DNA of 8,489 nucleotides from Dehalococcoidia bacterium (GTDB lineage Bacteria > Chloroflexota > Dehalococcoidia > UBA3495), in the NCBI GenBank assembly GCA_002708395.1, contig PANP01000075.1:44842-53330 (forward strand). Reading direction: 5' to 3'. How positions within the stretch are numbered: position 1 is the stretch's first letter; every line of letters starts with the position of its first letter. The translations under genes and the position numbers were made by a program. This document shows, one piece after another, positions 1-6,073 of this stretch. Under the pieces are notes generated by a model. It was not told the DNA's origin. It worked only from the letters and a program-made list of their open reading frames with translations, and searched no databases.

Positions 1-45
1 GAACCGCCGGAAGAAAAACAACAACAACTTAGTCTATTTGAATAA
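1..45 (+). CDS. C-terminal end of an unidentified protein with a clamp-binding-like tail
   Basis: The first frame is open from the left edge and ends with TAA at 43-45. It encodes EPPEEKQQQLSLFE. The QLSLF core matches the known bacterial beta sliding-clamp binding consensus (QL-S/D-LF), which is often found in a flexible tail of replication and repair proteins such as MutS, DinB-type polymerases and some helicases. A Glu/Gln-rich, probably disordered, stretch comes just before it, as expected for such a tail. The stop lies 5 bases before the RNase J start, which fits an operon gene with coupled translation. Only 14 residues are visible, so the protein cannot be named. A DNA repair or replication factor is the leading inference. 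An open frame of 14 codons could also be chance. Confidence 0.6.
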   Translation, partial: EPPEEKQQQLSLFE

Positions 46-50
46 ACATC

Positions 51-1718
51 TTGAGTAATGTAACTACACCTTTGCGAATCATTCCCCTGGGTGGACTGGG
101 GGAGATCGGTAAGAACATGATGGCCGTGGAGTACGGCGACGACATCGTCGTCGTTGACTGCGGGGTCCAATTTCCGGAAGGGGATATGCCGGGTGTTGAT
201 CTAATCGTCCCCGATGTTTCTTACTTGGTGGAACGGGCCGACAAGGTCAGGGCGATCTTAATCACCCACGGGCATGAGGACCACATCGGCGCCCTTCCAT
301 TCGTTTTGCCCCAGGTGAATGCCCCGGTGTATGCGCCGAGATTGGCTCATGGCCTTATATCAGTGAAGTTGAACGAGCGCCGTCCCACCAGGGGCGCGGT
401 TTTGGAAGCTATCGAACCGGGCATCGGTTACCAATTCGGCGACAACTTGCGAGCCACTTGGTTCCGGGTATGCCATAGCATTCCCGATGCCATGGGTATC
501 GCCATCGAGACCCCCCGGGGTTTGGTGGTTCACACCGGAGACTTCAAGATTGATCACACCCCGGTTGACGGCCGAACCATGGATCTTGCGACACTAGCTC
601 GGTATGGATCAGGGGGCGTTCTGCTGCTGTGCTCCGATTCCACCTATGCCGAAATGCCCGGTTACACCACATCGGAGCGGGTAGTTGGCGAGGCCTTGGA
701 TCGCGCCATCGCTGACGCTCCAGGGCGGGTTATGATAGCCACTTTCGCTTCCCTTATCGCTAGGATGCAGCAGGTTGTGGACGCAGCGGAGCATTCCGGC
801 CGCAAGGTTGGTTTAGTGGGCCGTAGCATGGAAGCCAATGTAGCCGTGTCGATGGAGATGGGGTATCTGAAGATGCCGCCGGGAATGCTCCAACCTCTAA
901 GCGAACTCCGTCAATTGCCTCCCAATGAAGTGGTGCTTTTAACCACCGGGAGCCAGGGCGAGCCAACCTCTGCGCTGGTGCGGATCGCCAACAAAGACCA
1001 CCGGGACATCAGCGTTATAGAAGGCGACACGGTGATAATCTCCGCAACCCCGATCCCGGGCAACGAATTGGGGGTCGGCCGGACTATAGACAACCTGATG
1101 CGACAGGGAGCCACCGTGCTCTACGATCGCATCTCCACGGTCCACGTACACGGACATGCTAGCCAGGAAGAACTCAAGTTGGTGCTTAACCTGGTCCGGC
1201 CCCGGTACTTCGTTCCGGTGCACGGCGAGTACCGGCACCTGATGGCCCATGCCCAACTGGCTTGGGACGTGGGGGTGGCGGAGTCCGGGATATTCGTGTT
1301 GGAAGACGGGGATGTACTGGAGCTATCCGATGATGGGGCGCGGGTGGAGGAGAAGGTTTCCGCACGGCGAATCTTCATCGACGGATTGAACCGGCGCGAT
1401 CATCGCAGCCAGGTATTCCGCCAACGTCGATCGCTGTCCAAGGACGGCGTTGTCGTCGTGGTGGTCTCCACCGACAAAGAGTCCGGCCGGCTGGTGGGAG
1501 ACCCCAAGGCCGTTGCCAGCGGGTTCATGGAAGATTCGGAGACGGAAGAACTGTTCCAGGATCTGTCCCTTGCGTTGGGCCGGACCCTGGAGGGAGAGTC
1601 CGGTTTGGCTGAACAACCGGACCGCCTGAAGTCAAAACTGCGCGAAACTGCCCGCGCGTTCCTATCTAACGAAACCAACAGACGTCCTATCATTATTCCG
1701 GTGGTGTTGGAAGTCTGA
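51..1718 (+). CDS. rnj: Ribonuclease J (metallo-beta-lactamase/beta-CASP RNase)
   Basis: RNase J is a cytoplasmic zinc-dependent enzyme with 5'-to-3' exonuclease and endonuclease activity, used in mRNA decay and rRNA maturation. The 555 residues are the usual full length. The metallo-beta-lactamase core holds HGHEDH at 73-78, His142 in CHSIPDA, Asp164 in HTGDFK, and His391 in PVHGEYRH. The beta-CASP domain lies in between, with GRSM near 257-260 and the HGHAS motif at 367-371. The last 110 or so residues are the C-terminal domain. The start is TTG at 51: TGA at 39-41 blocks any longer frame, and LRIIPLGGLGEIGKNM is the typical N-terminus. No Shine-Dalgarno is visible, so translation may be coupled to the upstream gene. 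The rnj-ftsK order also occurs in some actinobacteria. One oddity is His367, where most RNase J proteins have Ser in the SGH motif. Confidence 0.97.
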   Translation: MSNVTTPLRIIPLGGLGEIGKNMMAVEYGDDIVVVDCGVQFPEGDMPGVDLIVPDVSYLVERADKVRAILITHGHEDHIGALPFVLPQVNAPVYAPRLAHGLISVKLNERRPTRGAVLEAIEPGIGYQFGDNLRATWFRVCHSIPDAMGIAIETPRGLVVHTGDFKIDHTPVDGRTMDLATLARYGSGGVLLLCSDSTYAEMPGYTTSERVVGEALDRAIADAPGRVMIATFASLIARMQQVVDAAEHSGRKVGLVGRSMEANVAVSMEMGYLKMPPGMLQPLSELRQLPPNEVVLLTTGSQGEPTSALVRIANKDHRDISVIEGDTVIISATPIPGNELGVGRTIDNLMRQGATVLYDRISTVHVHGHASQEELKLVLNLVRPRYFVPVHGEYRHLMAHAQLAWDVGVAESGIFVLEDGDVLELSDDGARVEEKVSARRIFIDGLNRRDHRSQVFRQRRSLSKDGVVVVVVSTDKESGRLVGDPKAVASGFMEDSETEELFQDLSLALGRTLEGESGLAEQPDRLKSKLRETARAFLSNETNRRPIIIPVVLEV

Positions 1719-1726
1719 CCGTTTTC

Positions 1727-1754
1727 CTGACCACCTATTTTCGTTAGTGGTCAG
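1727..1754 (+). promoter_or_regulatory. Perfect 8-bp hairpin in the rnj-ftsK gap
   Basis: CTGACCAC (1727-1734) pairs perfectly with GTGGTCAG (1747-1754) around a 12-base AT-rich loop. It begins 8 bases after the rnj stop and ends 5 bases before the ftsK Shine-Dalgarno (GGAGG at 1760-1764, itself 5 bases before ATG). No run of T follows, so it is not a standard intrinsic terminator. It could be an RNA processing or stabilising element, or a modulator of ftsK translation. The function is inferred. Confidence 0.6.
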
Positions 1755-1769
1755 TAATGGGAGGACTCG

Positions 1770-4010
1770 ATGGCACGATCCGCTGCCAAAGGCAGACGAA
1801 CGCCCCCGCCATCTGTTGGAGACATCATACGGACTAGGCCCACTGCCGCCATCGACGTCTTGGTTGTGCTGGTAGGTGGCCTAGCTGCCGGATTGGTTTT
1901 CTGGTTCAATGAAGATCTCCGCAACGGAACTCTACGAACCCTTGGCTACGGCTTGGTCCCGGCCGGTCTGTGGTTCGGGGCTGCCCTCATCACTCTGAGA
2001 TACCGTCACCGGTCGCTAGCCAGATTTTGGCGGCGATGGGTTTCCGCAGCTGCTCTGGTGGTCATTTCTATCGGAGCCCTTTCCCTGTTCGATCCCGGCG
2101 ATGGAGTTTTGTCCGGGTTCGGTCTCAGCGGAAGTTGGGGCGACGCCGTGGGCGGAGTTCCCATCGGCCTGGCCTTGATGAAATTGGGCGCTATCGCCAT
2201 ATTCGTCCCTCTGTTGCTCTACCCCTGGCGGATAGGCGGGATCTATCTGACGGGGCTTAAGAAGTCCGGCATGGGTCTGCAATACGGGATATCTTACCTG
2301 TACATGGGCTTCTCTTGTGTCTCCGGTTTCTTGGGCCGTTGGCTGGGTGCGGCGGTATACGCGGTCCGGTCGACTGGATTGCTGAGCCGGTTCAGTGCCC
2401 TTCTACAGAGTTCAAAGTCCGCACCGCCCGAAACCCGCGCTGAAGTTATCAGCTTTGACGAATCGCCGGACGATTTTGACGAACTCCTCGATGACTCCGA
2501 ATCATTCCCGGACGAACACCCCGGCGCCGTTCCTAAATGGGCGTCTGATGAGAGGCCTAAGTCCGACCGTTCCCGGGTTGAAGTGTCTGGCGTAAAAAAG
2601 GCGGGGTCCAAGTGGTCCATACCATCGATGGATTGTCTTACCCCTGCCACGCCGCGGGAACAGTCAGAGGGGCCATTGCAGGAAATGGCCCGTCAGGTAG
2701 AGGTCGCTCTTGCCGAGCACGGCGTGATGGTGGAGGTCAAAGACATAAAAGCCGGACCTAGGATAGTACGGTTCGGGTTGGTCCCCGGCTGGACGAATAG
2801 AAGAGGTGATGGGGGCAAAGAATACGGGAGCCAAGGCAAGATGGAAAGCCGGGTGAAGGTGCAGAGCATCTTGACCCGCGAGAAGGACCTAGCGTTGGCT
2901 TTAAAGACGCCATATCTACGCATCGAAGCTCCGGTGCCCGGCGAGGCTTTGGTGGGTCTGGAAGTGCCCGCCCCGACCCCCAACAAGGTCCACTTGCGAG
3001 AGGTTATGGAGTCGCCTGATTTCCGAAAGATATCGGGGAAGGGAGGACTCCCCGTTGCTTTGGGACAGGACACCGGCGGTACCTCAGTGGTTACCGATCT
3101 GGCCGGTTTGCCCCATCTATTGATAGCCGGGGCCACTGGCAGCGGCAAAAGTGTTTGTCTCAATTCGGTGGTCGCCTCCCTGATTCTGACCAAGCCGCCG
3201 GACCAGTTGCGCATGGTCATGGTTGACCCCAAGCGGGTGGAGTTGACCCCATTCAACGGCATCCCCCATCTGGCCATACCGGTCATCGTGGATGTCGACG
3301 AGGTAAACTCCGCTCTCCGGGGCATGATGCGGGAGATGTTCCGCCGCTACAAGCTGATGGAAGAGATCGGGGTTCGCAACATCGCTGGATACAATGAAAA
3401 ATCCAAGGAACGCATGCCCTTCTTGGTTCTGATTGTCGACGAGTTGGCCGACCTGATGATTACCGGCGGGTTCGAGGTGGAACAGAATCTGGTGCGCTTG
3501 GCCCAGCTGGGACGGGCCACCGGGATACACCTGGTGTTGGCGACCCAAAGACCGTCGGTGAACGTTGTCACCGGTCTACTCAAGGCCAACATTCCGGGCC
3601 GGATCGCCTTCGCCGTGGCATCTCAGGTGGATTCCAGAGTCATCTTGGACGTCGTCGGCGCAGAACGTTTGTTGGGCAAGGGCGACATGCTGATTCTCAA
3701 TTCAGATTCTCCCAAACCCCGACGCGTTCAGGGGACCCTGGTTTACGACAATGAGATTGAGGAAATGGTGAAGTTCTGGTCCAACCAGAAGGGCGGCCCG
3801 TTGCCGGATATCATGTTGGACGATGAGATAGATGAAGACGATGAGAACGAAGAAGCCAACGAAAGAATGCTGGCCCAGGCCAGGGAGTTGGCTCTCCGCA
3901 GTCCTCGTATGTCCACATCGTTCTTGGAGCGGCGATTCAAAGTCGGTCAGCAAAAGGCCGAACAGATAATGGAGCACTTGGAGGAAGAAGGTCTGGTCAT
4001 ACCAAGGTAG
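1770..4010 (+). CDS. ftsK: FtsK/SpoIIIE DNA translocase
   Basis: This is a septum-located, ATP-driven double-stranded DNA pump that clears chromosomes from the division site and, in studied species, activates XerCD dimer resolution. It has 746 residues. Four clear membrane segments lie near 29-46, 58-76, 92-107 and 130-152. An acidic linker follows (about 226-250). The alpha subdomain begins near 283 and carries an extra basic/glycine-rich stretch at about 341-360 before the usual VKV...EKDLALAL. The RecA-like beta motor has Walker A GATGSGKS (454-461, Lys460) and Walker B VLIVDELAD (Asp557, Glu558), followed by GRATGIHLVLATQRPSV. A winged-helix gamma domain ends the protein (about 697-746). 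Its recognition helix is diverged, and the protein stops at VIPR without the usual wing tail. ATG at 1770 is preceded by GGAGG at 1760-1764. The gene sits 51 bases after rnj and may be co-transcribed with it. Confidence 0.96.
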   Translation: MARSAAKGRRTPPPSVGDIIRTRPTAAIDVLVVLVGGLAAGLVFWFNEDLRNGTLRTLGYGLVPAGLWFGAALITLRYRHRSLARFWRRWVSAAALVVISIGALSLFDPGDGVLSGFGLSGSWGDAVGGVPIGLALMKLGAIAIFVPLLLYPWRIGGIYLTGLKKSGMGLQYGISYLYMGFSCVSGFLGRWLGAAVYAVRSTGLLSRFSALLQSSKSAPPETRAEVISFDESPDDFDELLDDSESFPDEHPGAVPKWASDERPKSDRSRVEVSGVKKAGSKWSIPSMDCLTPATPREQSEGPLQEMARQVEVALAEHGVMVEVKDIKAGPRIVRFGLVPGWTNRRGDGGKEYGSQGKMESRVKVQSILTREKDLALALKTPYLRIEAPVPGEALVGLEVPAPTPNKVHLREVMESPDFRKISGKGGLPVALGQDTGGTSVVTDLAGLPHLLIAGATGSGKSVCLNSVVASLILTKPPDQLRMVMVDPKRVELTPFNGIPHLAIPVIVDVDEVNSALRGMMREMFRRYKLMEEIGVRNIAGYNEKSKERMPFLVLIVDELADLMITGGFEVEQNLVRLAQLGRATGIHLVLATQRPSVNVVTGLLKANIPGRIAFAVASQVDSRVILDVVGAERLLGKGDMLILNSDSPKPRRVQGTLVYDNEIEEMVKFWSNQKGGPLPDIMLDDEIDEDDENEEANERMLAQARELALRSPRMSTSFLERRFKVGQQKAEQIMEHLEEEGLVIPR

Positions 4011-4080
4011 GCCGCCCGGTAGATTGCTCAGGTACCCGCCAAGCCTTCAGCAACAAGGTTCTTGATTCGTGGAACGCCTC

Positions 4081-4110
4081 GGCCCAGACGGTTCGCCGCC
4101 GGGCCTTTCC
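4081..4110 (+). terminator. Possible intrinsic terminator after ftsK
   Basis: GGCCC (4081-4085) pairs with GGGCC (4101-4105). Inside it a shorter CGG/CCG stem closes a UUCG tetraloop (4092-4095), with an A/C mismatch and a bulged A between the two stems. TTTCC follows, a weak U tract. It lies about 70 bases after the ftsK stop and directly before a promoter-like sequence, a sensible place for the rnj-ftsK transcript to end. The short and interrupted T run is the main doubt. Confidence 0.45.
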
Positions 4111-4111
4111 A

Positions 4112-4141
4112 TTTCCATCTGGCCAGCTACTTTGCTATGAT
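4112..4141 (+). promoter_or_regulatory. Extended -10 sigma-70-type promoter for the PHP gene
   Basis: TATGAT at 4136-4141 matches five of six bases of TATAAT and is preceded by TGC at 4133-4135, an extended -10 element. A weak -35, TTTCCA at 4112-4117, sits 18 bases upstream. Transcription would begin near 4148, giving a leader of about 58 bases. A CTGGGC/GCCCCAG hairpin with one bulge (4158-4185) lies in that leader. The GTG start at 4206 has no visible Shine-Dalgarno. Confidence 0.5.
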
Positions 4142-4205
4142 AGTTCAGCCATGATGACTGGGCCACTCACGAAACTTAGCCCCAGCAGCGCGTAAAACGA
4201 CATCT

Positions 4206-4871
4206 GTGTTAATCGACCTCCACACCCACAGCTACCCTAAGTCCGACGATAGTTTTGCCGCTGTCGACGACCTCATAGATAAAGCCAAAGCGGCACACCT
4301 GGATGGCATCTGCCTCACCGACCATGATTTCTTCTGGTCGAGTGATGAAGTCCGCGACCTGGCACGAAAGCACGACTTCCTGGTGCTGCCCGGATGCGAG
4401 ATTAACACGGACACCGGACATGTATTAGTGTTCGGATTGGACCGATATGTCTTCGGGATGCACAAACCGGACTTTCTGGTGAACGCAGTACGGCAGCGGG
4501 AGGGCGTCATGATAGCAGCTCATCCCTACCGGCGCCGGTTTCTAGAAGATCCGGGACACTTGCCCGAGGCTCGGCAAGAGATGTTGGACAGGGCTATCGG
4601 CGACGAATTCTTCGGGTCGTGTGACGGCATCGAAGGAATCAATGGCCGGGGCAAAGATGTGCAGAACCTATTCTCCCAGGATCTAGCGGAGCGATTAGGA
4701 ATCAAAATGACCGGCGGCAGCGATGCCCACCGGGTGGAACAGATTGGGACGGCGGCAACCGCTTTCGAACGGAAAATCACCGGTCTGGATGACTTGATTC
4801 AGGAGATTAAGGCGGGCAGATTTCGGGCTGAGACTCTTATCAATTCGCAAGAAGCGAGCCGTACGGCCTGA
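4206..4871 (+). CDS. PHP-domain metal-dependent phosphoesterase
   Basis: This is a 221-residue stand-alone PHP-domain protein, probably a cytoplasmic metal-dependent phosphatase or phosphoesterase. The PHP metal ligands are present in order: HTH at 6-8, TDHD with Asp39 and His40, Glu65 in GCEI, His72 in GHVL, His106 in AHPY, and SDAH with Asp173 and His175. The part after residue about 140 (EGINGR, then GSDAH and GTAATAF) resembles the PHP-associated C-terminal region found in the COG0613 group. The start is GTG at 4206, because the metal ligands begin at residue 6 and no better start lies upstream in frame. No DNA polymerase X or DnaE module is attached, so this is not a polymerase PHP domain. 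Substrates in this group range from nucleotides to histidinol phosphate, and the sequence does not decide between them. A separate promoter is likely at 4112-4141. The ABC gene follows after 97 bases on the same strand. Confidence 0.88.
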   Translation: MLIDLHTHSYPKSDDSFAAVDDLIDKAKAAHLDGICLTDHDFFWSSDEVRDLARKHDFLVLPGCEINTDTGHVLVFGLDRYVFGMHKPDFLVNAVRQREGVMIAAHPYRRRFLEDPGHLPEARQEMLDRAIGDEFFGSCDGIEGINGRGKDVQNLFSQDLAERLGIKMTGGSDAHRVEQIGTAATAFERKITGLDDLIQEIKAGRFRAETLINSQEASRTA

Positions 4872-4924
4872 GCGCCCCACATTATTGGAGAGATTGTGAT
4901 ACCGGCAAAAACATTCAAAAACTC

Positions 4925-4950
4925 CCACGATCGTCCGATGACGAGCGTGG
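4925..4950 (+). promoter_or_regulatory. Strong hairpin before the ABC ATPase gene
   Basis: CCACG-A-TCGTC (4925-4935) faces GACGA-G-CGTGG (4940-4950): two perfect 5-bp stems joined by one A/G mismatch and capped by a four-base loop, CGAT. It ends 7 bases before the Shine-Dalgarno GAGGA (4958-4962). No T run follows, so it is unlikely to be a terminator. Just upstream, CAAAAAC occurs twice exactly 10 bases apart (4906-4912 and 4916-4922). I found no convincing promoter in the 97-base gap. A regulatory or mRNA-stability role is inferred. Confidence 0.55.
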
Positions 4951-4968
4951 CGCGCTTGAGGAATTTCC

Positions 4969-5955
4969 ATGGCTGAAGCCATGCGGGTTGAGGACCTTCA
5001 CGTTAGGTTCAGAACGCCAGCTGGTGAAGTTAAGGCCTTGAACGGCGTCAATTTTGTGCTGGAAGAGGGCGAGATTTATTGTCTCGTCGGAGAGAGCGGC
5101 GCAGGCAAAAGCACATTGGCGTTGGCAATCATGGGGTTGCTTCCCGTTTCGGCCAGCGTACCGTCCGGCCGGGTCATCTTTAACGATCTGGATCTGCTAA
5201 AAATACGCCAAGAGCAACTGAGGACCATTCGGGGCAATCAAGTCTCGATGATTTTCCAGGACGCTCAATCGGCCCTGAACCCGGTACAGTTGGTGGGGCC
5301 CCAGTTGGAAGAAGTTATCCTGGCCCATACCGATGTCGGATCCAGGGTCGCCAACAGCATGGCTCAGGAAGTTCTGCGGGAGATGGGATTGCCCGACCCC
5401 AAGCGAATCATGGGGCAATATCCTTTCAGCCTAAGCGGAGGTATGGCCCAGAGGGTCATGCTGGCCATCGCGCTGGTGCTGCGGCCCCGGGTGCTCATCG
5501 CCGACGAGCCAACGTCGGGTCTGGATGTAACGTTGCAAGCGGAGATTCTGGAACGATTGAAAGCCCTTTCCCATGAGCAGGGCTCCTCGATCTTGCTGAT
5601 TACCCATGACATGGGAATCGTCGCGAGCACGGCCCAAAAAGTAGGCGTTATCTATGCCGGGACCGTGGTGGAGACATCGAAGGTCATCCCGCTATTCAGA
5701 GAGCCGCAGCATCCCTACACTTGGGCCTTGCTGAAGACCTTGCCCCGGTTGGATGACATCACCCGGAGACTGGAACCCCTAAGGGGCAATCCGCCGGACA
5801 TGGTTGACCTGCCCGATGAATGTCCCTTCCTTCCCCGGTGCAACAAAGCACTTTCCCGTTGCCGGGTGGAGCACCGCCCGCCTTTGGTAGAGATAGCCTC
5901 TGAGCATATGGTGGCCTGCTACAACCCGGTCGTCGCGGAGACTGAGCCCGAATAA
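4969..5955 (+). CDS. DppD/OppD-type peptide ABC transporter ATP-binding protein
   Basis: This is a cytoplasmic ATPase subunit of an importer for peptides, nickel or related solutes (PepT/Opp family). It has 328 residues, typical of DppD/OppD. The ABC core is complete: Walker A GESGAGKST starting at Gly41 (Lys47), Q-loop Gln97 in IFQDAQSALNP, signature LSGGMAQ (155-161), Walker B VLIADEP with Glu180, and His213 in LLITHDMG. The C-terminal Opp extension begins near PQHPYTWALL and carries four cysteines (285, 291, 298, 317). This spacing resembles DppD-type proteins reported to bind an iron-sulfur cluster. ATG at 4969 is supported by GAGGA at 4958-4962; Met5 at 4981 is a weaker alternative. Family members normally work with two permeases, a solute-binding protein and a DppF-type partner. 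None is next to this gene: PHP lies upstream and a convergent channel gene downstream. The substrate cannot be told. Confidence 0.94.
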   Translation: MAEAMRVEDLHVRFRTPAGEVKALNGVNFVLEEGEIYCLVGESGAGKSTLALAIMGLLPVSASVPSGRVIFNDLDLLKIRQEQLRTIRGNQVSMIFQDAQSALNPVQLVGPQLEEVILAHTDVGSRVANSMAQEVLREMGLPDPKRIMGQYPFSLSGGMAQRVMLAIALVLRPRVLIADEPTSGLDVTLQAEILERLKALSHEQGSSILLITHDMGIVASTAQKVGVIYAGTVVETSKVIPLFREPQHPYTWALLKTLPRLDDITRRLEPLRGNPPDMVDLPDECPFLPRCNKALSRCRVEHRPPLVEIASEHMVACYNPVVAETEPE

Positions 5956-6073
5956 AGGGTCGTTTGGCGGGTTCATCAAGAAGGGAATCCCCGTATCCAC
6001 AAGGTTGTTTGACGCCCGGAGACTTCCCCTATCCCGGTACTCCCACGGGCGGTAAATGGAACCCGCGTACCCG

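Noticed and set aside
2693..3325. Open frame of 210 codons on the minus strand
   Set aside because: It lies entirely inside ftsK, antisense to the conserved alpha and motor regions. Its translation has no recognisable domain, and such frames are common opposite GC-rich genes.
4151..4195. Short ATG frame of 14 codons in the leader of the PHP gene
   Set aside because: It has no Shine-Dalgarno, no run of one amino acid typical of attenuation peptides, and no sign of selection that can be seen here.
4871..4956. Long-range inverted repeat AGCGCCCCAC / GTGGCGCGCT, nine of ten matching
   Set aside because: The arms are 66 bases apart, and the right arm overlaps the much more compact hairpin at 4925-4950, which should form first. 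It could still be an alternative fold, but the support is weak.
5956..6073. Bidirectional terminator in the convergent gap
   Set aside because: The only pairing found is CGCCCG (6013-6018) with CGGGCG (6046-6051) around a 27-base loop and no T or A tract. This is not enough to call a terminator.
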